This document shows, one piece after another, positions 9,023-16,917 of a stretch of DNA of 64,000 nt (its first letter is position 1; each line of letters begins with the position of its first letter). Under the pieces are notes generated by a model. That model was not told the DNA's origin. It did not search any database and saw only the letters and a list, made by a program, of their open reading frames with translations. The stretch lies in the IMG/VR virus record IMGVR_UViG_3300030328_002400, positions 1 to 64,000 of that record. The stretch is one strand, 5' to 3'. Made by a program: the position numbers and the translations under genes. Origin of the DNA: a virus.

Positions 9023-10126
9023 TTAGTTATTACAAATATACGAATTTTTAGCGTATTTTATCTTGCTTTTGTCAAAGAACTCTAGTGCTTTATTAAGCCA
9101 TTTCTGCTCTGTAGATTCGTCAGATGTGATGATATAAATGTGTGATTTCTTATCAGGAGTATTGTACTCCATAGCCATACATCTATTTATCTTTTGAGCT
9201 AAGTTCTCTGCGTTACTATCGAAATAGTTTATAATCACTTTGTTTAGTGGCTTATATGTTACACCCGTATTACCGATCTTAACAACAGCCATGTGATTAC
9301 CTTCACCCTCAGCAAAACGCTGAAGTGCTCCTTTGTCCTTAGACTTACTATGATAGGAAGGTATACCTAGCTCATCAGCCACTTTAGTTGTACCACAGAA
9401 CACTAAGATACGCTCGTCTGGATTGTTTCTTAGTATTGATTTAGTTCTTCTAAGTTTGGCCACACTGTTCTGTATGATTCTCATACGGGCTAGCCTATCA
9501 AACATAGTGTTACCACCGCTGTACATCATCTTGTTAATCCTACCTGATAAGTATTTGAACTGTTGAAACTCAGTCTTCATAATCTTCTTCTTTGTGTAAG
9601 GCAGTTTGACTGTGTTGTCTAGTGGTACCTGAATGACATTGATCTCATAGTCTGCTATAACTCCCTCTTCAATAGCCTTGTGTATAGGATACTCTGCTAT
9701 AACATTGATACCTAATTCCATTCTTAGATCTCTTCTAGTCCACTTAGATAGTGTTCCTGTAAGACCTAGTACATATATGTTACGGTCAAATAGGTCCTTA
9801 CATACTTTTCTCTGAGCCTCTGATAGCAAGTGTATCTCATCAATAACAACTATATCCCACACCTCAACATGTTTACTTAAGGATCTGTGTGTTGTATATG
9901 TTACATTACCATCTCCCCATTGCATCAACTCAAACTCGTCCTGCCAAGACTGTTTAATCTTATTGTCAGGATAGGCTATAAGTATGTGTGGATTATCAAA
10001 CTGATTAAATATATTTATAGCAGTTCTAATCTTTCCAAACCTAGGACACAGGTTCAGTATACCAAACCTACCGTGGTTCATCCATACATCTGCGAACTCT
10101 TTCTGTCTTTTATCTCTTAGTGTCAT
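9023..10126 (-). CDS. SF2 helicase / SNF2-like ATPase
   Basis: A 367-residue superfamily 2 helicase. Motif I reads CPRFGKIRTA near 27-36, motif II is DEIH at 96-99, motif III is TGT at 123-125, and motif VI reads QKINRCMA near residue 310. Motif I has Ile where GKT/GKS is usual, and motif VI has Asn-Arg in place of Gly-Arg. Both are departures in ATP-binding positions, although the following Arg-Thr pair might compensate. crAss replication modules commonly encode an SNF2/SF2 helicase at this place. It overlaps the nucleotidyltransferase gene by 17 bases. A branch-migration or replication-restart role like T4 UvsW is inference. Confidence 0.82.
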   Translation of the reverse strand: MTLRDKRQKEFADVWMNHGRFGILNLCPRFGKIRTAINIFNQFDNPHILIAYPDNKIKQSWQDEFELMQWGDGNVTYTTHRSLSKHVEVWDIVVIDEIHLLSEAQRKVCKDLFDRNIYVLGLTGTLSKWTRRDLRMELGINVIAEYPIHKAIEEGVIADYEINVIQVPLDNTVKLPYTKKKIMKTEFQQFKYLSGRINKMMYSGGNTMFDRLARMRIIQNSVAKLRRTKSILRNNPDERILVFCGTTKVADELGIPSYHSKSKDKGALQRFAEGEGNHMAVVKIGNTGVTYKPLNKVIINYFDSNAENLAQKINRCMAMEYNTPDKKSHIYIITSDESTEQKWLNKALEFFDKSKIKYAKNSYICNN

Positions 10127-10553
10127 TCTGTTTATTTGTTTGTTCTGTTATTAAATCCTTTATCTTCGTAGTAGACCAGTCATGTGATCTAGTTGTGTAT
10201 ATAACCTTGATATCTAGGTCATCTCCTGTAAACCTCTTAGGCTTACCATTCTTTCCTTCCCACACATAGTCTTCCCCTAGTATTCTTACATCGGGCTCAA
10301 GCCATTGTATAAGATGATAGAGTTCGTCTTCTGTTTGGTATGTATACACCTCATCAATGTAACGTATAGCCATTAAGGCTTTGTAACGCTCATGTAATGA
10401 CAGCACAGGTTTATACTTTGATTTCCTATGCAATGATGGATCACGCTGTAGTAGCACTACGAATCTATCGCAATGCTTCTTAGCCTCCTCAAATGTATAT
10501 ATGTATCCTGGGTGTAGCAAGTCAAAGTTACCTGCTGTGAATCCTGTTATCAT
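10110..10553 (-). CDS. Cytidylyltransferase-like nucleotidyltransferase
   Basis: A 147-residue protein of the HxGH nucleotidyltransferase superfamily. The N-terminal segment TAGNFDLLHPGYIYTF matches the FDxxHxGH loop, and DWSTTKIKDLI matches the C-terminal ISTTxI motif. Size fits glycerol-3-phosphate cytidylyltransferase (TagD, about 130 aa) or the RfaE2/HldE adenylyltransferase domain. The second His of HxGH is Tyr, a change in a residue that usually contacts the nucleotide triphosphate. It overlaps DnaB by four bases and the SF2 helicase by 17. Together with the epimerase at 4494-5357 it suggests a small sugar- or polyol-nucleotide pathway. Substrate unknown. Confidence 0.8.
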   Translation of the reverse strand: MITGFTAGNFDLLHPGYIYTFEEAKKHCDRFVVLLQRDPSLHRKSKYKPVLSLHERYKALMAIRYIDEVYTYQTEDELYHLIQWLEPDVRILGEDYVWEGKNGKPKRFTGDDLDIKVIYTTRSHDWSTTKIKDLITEQTNKQNDTKR

Positions 10554-11614
10554 GATAGAAAGAATGATTTGTTTACAACTGACTGATAGTGAGCATCTGT
10601 AATCTCTCTACGTCTAGGTAGCTCCTTGAACATACCAATCTGGCCTAAGAAACCTAGACCTATTCGTATGTCATCCTCACCATAGCTGTTCTTAATAACT
10701 CTTAGACTTCTAAAGTACTTACTACCAAAGTCATCCTTAAGTTTGTTAAGGTCATAGCCTGATGGATCTTCCACCTTATATCTCATAGGGTCAAACAAGG
10801 CCATACATATGTCTGAATCGTTCTGTGTAGTAGAACTATCAGCAAAGTCTTCCATCTGTGGCTCAACATCACCATTCTTTATCCTAATAGGATTAGATAT
10901 GGACCGGTTGAACTGACTAACAACAACTGGTGAATAACCATAGAAGTCTCGTGCGTACCTAAGCTCATCACTCATCTTATCAATAGCCTGCTTCTTAGTG
11001 GGCTGTGCACTGGTAGTCTTCAATAGACCTATGTGATCCAACACAACTAGTGTTATCTCGTTAGGATCATTAGGTACATATCTCTTGTTATACTGGTCCA
11101 GCTGCTGTATCTCACCACGCTTAAGTGCATAGGCTTTTAGATCTTTAGCAATACCTACAGGGTTCTCGGGCCCATCAATGATAGTAACTATCTCCATGAG
11201 CTCATTCATATAGTCCTCGTACATAAGAAACATATCATGTTCGTCCTTAGTCATAGTAGAAGTCCATCCTAGTAGTTTATTAACAGGAATGATTACTCCT
11301 TGGTCCATAAAGATCTTCCTGCATGTCCACTTAGCTAGCTTGTAAGTCTGACTACGCTCCATAGATCTATACCACACCTTGATTCTTATCCCAGACTCAC
11401 GACCTTCCTTAGATAGGGCCCAGTCTACGGGGTTAAGAACAAATGCATCATCAATAAAGCTAGTCTTACCTGAACCGGTTAGTCCACCAATCAAGTAATA
11501 CATAGACCTACGTATACCAATATATCTGTTGAGTCTGTCGAATCCCATAGGTATCCCACCGTTCCTACCAGCTAGACCTTTGTCTACCTCCTCTTTTAAT
11601 AGTTTAAACCCCAT
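10550..11614 (-). CDS. DnaB-like replicative helicase
   Basis: A 354-residue RecA-fold hexameric helicase core without the DnaB N-terminal domain. Walker A is GGLTGSGKTS at 43-52, Walker B is LVVLDHIG near 190-198, and the downstream VVVSQFNRS segment is the usual DnaB motif 3 (sensor Gln). It unwinds the fork and is the likely partner of the primase at 6372-7379 and the polymerase at 13066-15030. The candidate loader is at 11749-12378, two genes upstream. ATGA overlap with the following nucleotidyltransferase; overlap of 11 bases with the preceding 47-aa gene. Confidence 0.88.
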   Translation of the reverse strand: MGFKLLKEEVDKGLAGRNGGIPMGFDRLNRYIGIRRSMYYLIGGLTGSGKTSFIDDAFVLNPVDWALSKEGRESGIRIKVWYRSMERSQTYKLAKWTCRKIFMDQGVIIPVNKLLGWTSTMTKDEHDMFLMYEDYMNELMEIVTIIDGPENPVGIAKDLKAYALKRGEIQQLDQYNKRYVPNDPNEITLVVLDHIGLLKTTSAQPTKKQAIDKMSDELRYARDFYGYSPVVVSQFNRSISNPIRIKNGDVEPQMEDFADSSTTQNDSDICMALFDPMRYKVEDPSGYDLNKLKDDFGSKYFRSLRVIKNSYGEDDIRIGLGFLGQIGMFKELPRRREITDAHYQSVVNKSFFLS

Positions 11615-11747
11615 CTCTTTTCTTATTTAGCTCTTTCTTTAATTCCAATTTATGGTATGCTTTCTTCCAGTATATATGTCTTACTGCTTCCCCCAACTGA
11701 TAATTGTTAGGGTACTTCTTTACTAGTTTCTTTAATTTTATTTTCAT
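11604..11747 (-). CDS. Small basic protein, 47 aa
   Basis: A 47-residue Lys-rich protein starting at 11747 (MKIKLKKLVKKYPNNYQLG), one base after the stop of the upstream gene and running 11 bases into DnaB. A longer frame from 11807 exists, but its extra residues lie inside the upstream gene. Nearly all of it should be helical. Location between the loader candidate and the helicase suggests a replication accessory, but no family is recognised. Confidence 0.65.
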   Translation of the reverse strand: MKIKLKKLVKKYPNNYQLGEAVRHIYWKKAYHKLELKKELNKKRDGV

Positions 11748-11748
11748 A

Positions 11749-12378
11749 TTATATATCTGTTGACCCACTTGGTGCTGTAGTACCATGATCATCACCTTGT
11801 TCATCAATAAGCTCTACGAATGCTTCATAGGTTCTTTGATTAAGATATGTCAGACTGTTCTGCATATATGTGAGTCTGTTTTGTTTGGTTTTCATAGACA
11901 TCAGTACTTTCTGTTCAATCTCGTACTTCAATGCCTTTATTAGTTGTTCTGCTGTGTAATCTCCTTCAAGTATTATTGCATCAAATTTGATCTTACACGC
12001 TTGTTTGTCTTTACGTAGAGCCCTAGTACCTCTGAACTTTCTACCTTCATATGTAAAGGTATCTGTACCTGGGTATGTCTTCCACCATTCTTCGAATGCA
12101 GTGGCTTGTGGCTTTCTCTTAACAAACTTTCTTTTAGTCTGATCCGGTTGTACAAACTTAAGTAGGTCCTGACCTATAGTTGTCAGCTTGTTCTCATCTT
12201 CAGCTATTAATCCTTTTCTTCTAAGTGATTGATAGATAGCAGAGATACGCATACTATCCTCATACAAGGGTTGTATATCATACTCTGCCTCAATCAACGT
12301 CAGTAAATAAATTATATCTAAACTATAGCTTTTCTTGATGAGCTCCTCGAACTGTTCTGGTGTTATGTGTAGCTTCAT
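11749..12378 (-). CDS. Winged-helix replication protein, candidate helicase loader/initiator
   Basis: A 209-residue protein with two parts. Residues 1-75 form a helix-rich, winged-helix-like domain (SLDIIYLLTLIEAEYD, then SLRRKGLIAEDENKLTTIG). Residues 90-195 match the C-terminal module often seen in phage replisome organisers: FEEWWKTYPGTD, a Lys-rich helix with a regularly placed Ala (KDKQACKIKFDAII), then SLTYLNQRTYEAF. That F-x-x-W-W-x-x-Y-P ... L-N-x-R layout is common beside DnaB genes in phages. Position two genes before DnaB supports a loader or origin-binding role. This is inference from pattern and context. Confidence 0.6.
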   Translation of the reverse strand: MKLHITPEQFEELIKKSYSLDIIYLLTLIEAEYDIQPLYEDSMRISAIYQSLRRKGLIAEDENKLTTIGQDLLKFVQPDQTKRKFVKRKPQATAFEEWWKTYPGTDTFTYEGRKFRGTRALRKDKQACKIKFDAIILEGDYTAEQLIKALKYEIEQKVLMSMKTKQNRLTYMQNSLTYLNQRTYEAFVELIDEQGDDHGTTAPSGSTDI

Positions 12379-12535
12379 CTTTAATTGTTTTTGATAGTTT
12401 AATTATAGCAGGCTTCTGTTTCTGTTCATCTTCCCACTCTTGCCACTCTTTTTCCATTAAGTGTTGTCTCTCGGCAGCATAGAGCTGGTCATTCCCCAGC
12501 TCATGTATCTCCCAGTCCCTCTTAGTAAACCCCAT
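12323..12535 (-). CDS. Hypothetical protein, 70 aa
   Basis: A 70-residue charged helical protein (MEKEWQEWEDEQKQKP in the middle). Its start overlaps the preceding stop by one base (TAATG), which supports translation. Its last 18 codons overlap the winged-helix gene by 56 bases, more than any other pair in this operon, so the C-terminus may be poorly constrained. No function recognised. Confidence 0.55.
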   Translation of the reverse strand: MGFTKRDWEIHELGNDQLYAAERQHLMEKEWQEWEDEQKQKPAIIKLSKTIKDEATHNTRTVRGAHQEKL

Positions 12536-12780
12536 TATTTCTTAGGCTTATTCTTGGAACCTTTTGGTCTACCTCTTCTACGTTTAGGTGCTTTACCACC
12601 AACCCATGCTTCATTTACATTAGGTGTAGACTTATCATCAGCTTTGAGTTGCCCCTTTTTATTACGTGCTCTCTTAGGTGCTACGATCTTTTTAGGTTTT
12701 CTGTTACTCCAAAAAGTGTATGTAGCAAACGCAATAATTGCTACTGATGCTAATATAAGTATTATATGTATTGTTTCCAT
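12535..12780 (-). CDS. Membrane-anchored protein with AT-hook-like basic tail
   Basis: An 81-residue protein with one N-terminal transmembrane helix (residues 4-23, HIILILASVAIIAFATYTFW) followed by a very basic cytoplasmic tail. The tail ends in KRRRGRPKGSKNKPKK; the R-G-R-P core within a Lys/Arg-rich segment is the canonical AT-hook, a minor-groove AT-rich DNA binder. Start context AATAAATATG. It sits in the replication operon between the polymerase and the initiator/helicase genes. A tether of AT-rich phage DNA or the replisome to the inner membrane is the attractive reading, but no homologue of known function is recognised. Confidence 0.75.
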   Translation of the reverse strand: METIHIILILASVAIIAFATYTFWSNRKPKKIVAPKRARNKKGQLKADDKSTPNVNEAWVGGKAPKRRRGRPKGSKNKPKK

Positions 12781-12805
12781 ATTTATTGATTTTAAATGTT
12801 AATAA

Positions 12806-13069
12806 TTAATCTTTGATTCTTAATCCAAATTGTGCATTGAACCATTCCAGACAATCTTTGGCCTTGTTAGTGTTAAACTTGAAGACTTTCTTCATTGTCC
12901 TGATAGCATACCTGTTAAACTCAGTACGCTGTTCAGTTGTCATAGTCCAATTGAAATACCACTTGTCATCATCAAGTGTATCAACCAATCGTTTACCAAC
13001 TATATCTAGTTGATACTCAATAAGATGCCTAGTGATATTACTTCTATTTACTTTAGCTCTCTTCTTCAT
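12806..13069 (-). CDS. Hypothetical protein, 87 aa
   Basis: An 87-residue, mostly helical and basic protein. The ATGA overlap with the polymerase stop (13066-13069) indicates coupled translation with the polymerase. Contains two Trp/Phe clusters (DDDKWYFNWTMTTEQ and CLEWFNAQFG). It could be a polymerase accessory by position. No family recognised. Confidence 0.7.
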   Translation of the reverse strand: MKKRAKVNRSNITRHLIEYQLDIVGKRLVDTLDDDKWYFNWTMTTEQRTEFNRYAIRTMKKVFKFNTNKAKDCLEWFNAQFGLRIKD

Positions 13070-15030
13070 GCAAATAAATTTAATTGATTAGGTGAGACTT
13101 TTGTTTTAACTCTTTTCCCTCCGCTTCTTATTTTATTTATTATCTTCTCTGCTCTATGTATATAGTATGTATAGTTTATATTATCTAGTTGACTTGCGTC
13201 TGGTAGATAGTTACAAACCGTACACACCCAATCACCTGCTTCTGCCTGTGATCTCTTAACAGCCTTACTTGTTGACTCTTCTTTCCTAACCTTGAATATC
13301 TTCTCACCGGTTTTAGATACATAGTATCTAATAAGTTTATTATATTGAGTTGTTTCAGATGTAGTTCTGTGTATGCCTTCAAAGAAGAAGTCTTTAGAAG
13401 CTTTCTTCCTGATGCAAAAGTCAAACAAGTTAGTGTGCTTTGTTATTGTTTCCCTTACTGGGATACCATTTACATAGTATTGCTCAAGAGCCAGAGGAAC
13501 TATCCTTGCAGATTTGTTCTTATGCAGTTCAAAGTCTGTTAGGAAGTCCCCCTTTTTCTTGATATAGCCATCAGGTGTGACAGCTATGTAATCATTAACC
13601 GTGGAGAATATGATCTTTTCATAATCTGTACGCTCCAGGATGTATTGTGTTGTTTCCTCCCATTGCTTATTAATCTCATGCATCTTAGGTATCAAATCCT
13701 TCTTGATTCTTATTGTAACACCGTCTGTATTTGCAGAGATCACCTTAATGCCATTCATCTCATATTGTTCAATAAGCATCATTAAGCTAAGCTCACCTGT
13801 TATGCAGGTGAACATAGTTAACTGCCTATCATAGATCCATGAAAGCATGTCCGATGATTTCCCATAGACAGAGTTTACCGCAAGCTTCAGTGCACCGATA
13901 ATACCCATAGTCTTAGCATCCTTCACCCCACTTTGTTTTAGCTTTAATCTTTTCTCGTACATCTCTCGATATCCGTGTAAGAATTGCCTCCCCAAGTGTG
14001 CAGGATACTTTGCATTATTAATAATAATAGCAGGATAGTAACTAGCTACATCCCAGTCAATGATTTCGAACTCTTCGTTAGCCTCAAAGACAGATGGTTT
14101 ATTCTCGGTATGCAAGCCACCTCTCATAAAAGAGTAGACTTGTCCGTAGAAATCTATGTGTTCTTTAAAGTCATCTTGGAGTCCAAGTGTTAGTCCTTTG
14201 ATATTCTTGAGGAACTGTTGCAGTTGTTCAGTTTCAAACTTAACATAGTGTGCAATACAGTTCTTGAGAGCTATACTCTTCCTGAAGAAACCTTTACGAG
14301 GTAGTTCTTTAATGTCAATATTCTTTTCATGACAATAATACTTCTTAATGATCTCATCACCTATCTTACTATCTGAATAGTTCAAACACGGTAAGCCAAA
14401 CTCTTCTTGTATGTCAAGTCTCAGCTGTATTTGGTTATTCCCTTTGTATAATGGGTGTTCAGTATCTCCTATAGTGACCTTGTAGAACTCATAGGTTGCA
14501 TCAACATCATTAAAACAGTACTGTAAGGTCTGAAATACTTCATCCTTAGTCATACCAGTCTTTGTGTGATGTATAGGCATCTCTTCGATGTTCTCAAGAT
14601 CCATCTCAAACTCTAGTCTCTTCAAACTAACACGCCTGTTCTTGTTATCATAATGATGTACTTTAAACAGGTCTAGCTGCTGTAATGACAGTTCCCACTC
14701 ACGATACTCCGGAAACACATCATAGTTTGCATCATGTATTACATCAGCAGCTTTTAGTGCAATCTTAGCACAGATCTCTAGTCCAGTTAAGTCATGCCAG
14801 TGTTCGTAGTTTCTGAGTATCCATTCTACTACCTGAGCATCGAAACGTAAGTTATTATAGCCTACCCAATGAGCATCCTTATGCATATCTGTGTACTTCA
14901 CGAAAGCATCTAATTGATTCTGCCATTTACTGACAGTAAAGCTCTTAGGTGTCTTCCCTGGTTCCATGCACACAACTATGAAACACTCCTGCATAGTTTC
15001 TATATCATATATAATTACGTTCTCAATCAT
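13066..15030 (-). CDS. Family B DNA polymerase with 3'-5' exonuclease
   Basis: A 654-residue replicative polymerase. Exonuclease: ExoI Y-D9-I-E11-T, ExoII around YNNLRFD64, ExoIII YCFND near 171-175. Polymerase: motif A DWDVASYYPAI (D327), motif B KLAVNSVYGK at 382-391, motif C SANTDGV with D436. Motif C has Asn-Thr-Asp where DTD is usual, leaving only the second Asp. There is no obvious terminal-protein region insertion as in phi29. A cysteine pair (CTVC) near residue 615 may bind metal. The extreme C-terminus is NQLNLFA, a match to the QLxLF beta-clamp-binding motif, implying use of the host sliding clamp. Some crAss lineages carry PolB rather than PolA, and this is one of them. Confidence 0.93.
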   Translation of the reverse strand: MIENVIIYDIETMQECFIVVCMEPGKTPKSFTVSKWQNQLDAFVKYTDMHKDAHWVGYNNLRFDAQVVEWILRNYEHWHDLTGLEICAKIALKAADVIHDANYDVFPEYREWELSLQQLDLFKVHHYDNKNRRVSLKRLEFEMDLENIEEMPIHHTKTGMTKDEVFQTLQYCFNDVDATYEFYKVTIGDTEHPLYKGNNQIQLRLDIQEEFGLPCLNYSDSKIGDEIIKKYYCHEKNIDIKELPRKGFFRKSIALKNCIAHYVKFETEQLQQFLKNIKGLTLGLQDDFKEHIDFYGQVYSFMRGGLHTENKPSVFEANEEFEIIDWDVASYYPAIIINNAKYPAHLGRQFLHGYREMYEKRLKLKQSGVKDAKTMGIIGALKLAVNSVYGKSSDMLSWIYDRQLTMFTCITGELSLMMLIEQYEMNGIKVISANTDGVTIRIKKDLIPKMHEINKQWEETTQYILERTDYEKIIFSTVNDYIAVTPDGYIKKKGDFLTDFELHKNKSARIVPLALEQYYVNGIPVRETITKHTNLFDFCIRKKASKDFFFEGIHRTTSETTQYNKLIRYYVSKTGEKIFKVRKEESTSKAVKRSQAEAGDWVCTVCNYLPDASQLDNINYTYYIHRAEKIINKIRSGGKRVKTKVSPNQLNLFA

Positions 15031-15220
15031 CTTTAACTTTTTTATAATCTAAATAATCTAAATAAAATCCAATACCAACCACAACATGTAGACCTACACT
15101 AGTTAATATCTCGTATAGGTCATGCCATGTGTGTATAGATAAATGTATGTGGCCCACTATCCAAAAAGGTATAGCAAGCTGTTGACTAATCCATCTAATT
15201 AGAAAGGTTATGAATTTCAT
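15023..15220 (-). CDS. Small membrane protein, 65 aa
   Basis: A 65-residue hydrophobic protein with two predicted membrane segments (residues about 5-25 and 38-55) and a charged C-terminus (DYLDYKKVKDD). It overlaps the polymerase start by eight bases, so translation is probably coupled. Several His residues lie in the first loop. Two helices of this size are compatible with a holin, but the location beside the polymerase gives no support for a lysis role. Confidence 0.65.
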   Translation of the reverse strand: MKFITFLIRWISQQLAIPFWIVGHIHLSIHTWHDLYEILTSVGLHVVVGIGFYLDYLDYKKVKDD

Positions 15221-15264
15221 TATGTGTCCTTGATTGTACTACAAATTTAACAAATTTAGTTATT

Positions 15265-15912
15265 CTACCAAATTTTAAACCCACCACATTCACGTAGAAA
15301 AGAAATAAATCTATCTATGTGTGCCTTACCACAGCTGTGTGATGGATAATATATCTTTGGCTCCTTCTTTTTAGTCTTAGTTTCAATAGGAGCACTAAAT
15401 AAATGGGCTTTGAAGTGGTCATCTTCTAGTTCTATGTCAGTACTAATCATTATCCCGGTGAAGGTAACTTTACCATACGGTAGTTCTTTGTCTAAGATAT
15501 CTTGGATGGATTCAGGTACTAACATACCACTACCATCTCTCCAGGATCCCATGTTAACATAGAGCTCATCAGTTTCGTCTTCAAAACTACCATCAGCTTC
15601 CATTAACTGTTCTAAAGCTTCTACTAATGCATTACACTCTTCTTGCGTCTCTAGTCCTTTACCATCATTAGAGCCCCAGTATTTGAAGTCTATGTCTAGG
15701 TCTGAATTCTGTGCTGCTATTTCGCATAGCATTACTATTGGTCTCCATCCCCACCAATTACTCCTGAAATAGTAACCAGGATTATTGTCTTCAAACTCCT
15801 CTACAAGTTTAAAGAATTCATCTTTAGCTTGCTCTGAGTGTTCTTTTGACCAGTCTATCTCGGGTTTTATACCAACCCATTCTTGTTTTCTACCGTATAT
15901 ATCTACTCCCAT
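15265..15912 (-). CDS. Conserved phage hypothetical protein, 215 aa
   Basis: A 215-residue acidic protein beginning MGVDIYGRK, with the aromatic segment YYFRSNWWGWRPIVMLCE near 47-64. An N-terminal GVDIYG plus NWWGWRP pattern recurs in uncharacterised proteins of many phages. Central part is strongly acidic (EADGSFEDETDELYVN). C-terminal part has SHSCGKAHIDRF, a possible Cys/His metal site. No function is known to me. Confidence 0.75.
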   Translation of the reverse strand: MGVDIYGRKQEWVGIKPEIDWSKEHSEQAKDEFFKLVEEFEDNNPGYYFRSNWWGWRPIVMLCEIAAQNSDLDIDFKYWGSNDGKGLETQEECNALVEALEQLMEADGSFEDETDELYVNMGSWRDGSGMLVPESIQDILDKELPYGKVTFTGIMISTDIELEDDHFKAHLFSAPIETKTKKKEPKIYYPSHSCGKAHIDRFISFLRECGGFKIW

Positions 15913-15914
15913 AA

Positions 15915-16034
15915 TTATTTGATTTTTTTATATGCTAATTGCATTCGTTTTTCATCGTATATGTATTTATTATTGATTTTAAGCATCCATTTCTGAAAGG
16001 CTTGTCTTCTTTTTACTCTTTCTGATAATCCCAT
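15915..16034 (-). CDS. Small basic protein, 39 aa
   Basis: A 39-residue frame starting at 16034, two bases after the stop of the zinc-ribbon gene and ending two bases before the next start. That exact tiling supports a real gene. It is Lys/Arg-rich and helical (SERVKRRQAFQKWMLK). Nucleic-acid binding is possible. No family recognised. Confidence 0.6.
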   Translation of the reverse strand: MGLSERVKRRQAFQKWMLKINNKYIYDEKRMQLAYKKIK

Positions 16035-16036
16035 AT

Positions 16037-16273
16037 CTATCTTTTTAAATCCACATCGTTCATCCACTCAAAGTCAGGCTCTGCAAGGTTATCATGAGCT
16101 TGTTTTAGTCGCTCTTCTGATGTTATCTTGCGTGCTCTTACCACTTTAGGTCTTTGAACTTGTATTGTTAATGTTTGCTTGTTGCAGTAGAAGCATGTAT
16201 CTTCCACTTCGTTACTAGTGTAATTAGCCTCACAGCTAGAACAATAGTAATCGTAAAATAATTCTTCACTCAT
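16037..16273 (-). CDS. Zinc-ribbon protein, 78 aa
   Basis: A 78-residue protein with two CxxC pairs (YYCSSCEAN and DTCFYCNKQ) about 16 residues apart, forming a zinc ribbon, followed by a basic segment (RPKVVRARK). I start at 16273; a frame from 16309 would run 26 bases into the upstream gene. Small zinc-ribbon proteins in phage early regions often bind nucleic acid or host RNA polymerase, but nothing specific shows that here. Confidence 0.7.
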   Translation of the reverse strand: MSEELFYDYYCSSCEANYTSNEVEDTCFYCNKQTLTIQVQRPKVVRARKITSEERLKQAHDNLAEPDFEWMNDVDLKR

Positions 16274-16283
16274 AATTGTTTGT

Positions 16284-16754
16284 TTACTCAGCTTCACCAT
16301 CATCTTCATCAGGTGATAAGCCTCTCAATACAACCAAATCGTCCACATATATGGGTTGTATGAAATTATTGTTTAGTTCTTCCTCGTCTACCAGGATCTC
16401 ACATAGACCATCAAAGTCTTTCATGATAATGTTCATCTCTTTGTAAGTGAACTTCTGGTATTCATCTTCATGACGTGGGTGATCAAAATAGCCTATCTCT
16501 GTAGGACCAGCTATTTGTCTTCCATCATCATCAAGTATGTAAGGGTGGACTGGATATCCAAAGGATTCAGGTATCATAACCCCTCTTTCGAATAGGTCAA
16601 CTGATGTAGAACCAAGTGGAAATACATCCACCTGTTCTTTGTCTGTTCCTGGAAAATGCACATTCATAAATAGTGTGCTTGCTTTTAGTTCTTCTGCTTC
16701 ATAGTGATGGAAAGCTAGTTCTACTGCTATCCACACTGGTATTTGTTCTGCCAT
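16284..16754 (-). CDS. Hypothetical acidic protein, 156 aa
   Basis: A 156-residue acidic protein of unknown function. It has a beta-rich first half with alternating hydrophobics (PVWIAVELAFHHYEAE, LFMNVHFPG) and a highly acidic C-terminus (SPDEDDGEAE). Negative, globular early proteins can be DNA mimics, but this is only a charge observation. It is sandwiched between two zinc-ribbon genes with one-base and overlapping spacing. Confidence 0.7.
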   Translation of the reverse strand: MAEQIPVWIAVELAFHHYEAEELKASTLFMNVHFPGTDKEQVDVFPLGSTSVDLFERGVMIPESFGYPVHPYILDDDGRQIAGPTEIGYFDHPRHEDEYQKFTYKEMNIIMKDFDGLCEILVDEEELNNNFIQPIYVDDLVVLRGLSPDEDDGEAE

Positions 16755-16755
16755 G

Positions 16756-16917
16756 TTATTTGTATTTTAAGGTTAAGCCATTTAGATTAAACTCTGTCCC
16801 ACAATAATTACACTCACCTTCTTTGCGTGAGTAATTCATTACAACTCTGCCTTTGAAACATTCGGGACAAAGAATCATGGGCTCTTTGTTGCTTGTCATT
16901 TCATCTGGGTAATTCAT
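16756..16917 (-). CDS. Zinc-ribbon microprotein, 53 aa
   Basis: A 53-residue frame starting at 16917 and ending one base before the next start. It contains a clean zinc ribbon: ILCPEC near 15-20 and CNYCG at 36-40. The metal-binding pattern and the tight junction make it a credible gene despite its size. It has no long basic tail. Role unknown; small zinc ribbons appear three times in this window (also 16037-16273 and 32845-32955). Confidence 0.7.
   Translation of the reverse strand: MNYPDEMTSNKEPMILCPECFKGRVVMNYSRKEGECNYCGTEFNLNGLTLKYK

Noticed and set aside
15023-15220. Holin call for the two-helix membrane protein beside the polymerase
   Set aside because: Size and helices fit, but no endolysin neighbours it and the gene is coupled to the polymerase, so a lysis role is unsupported.
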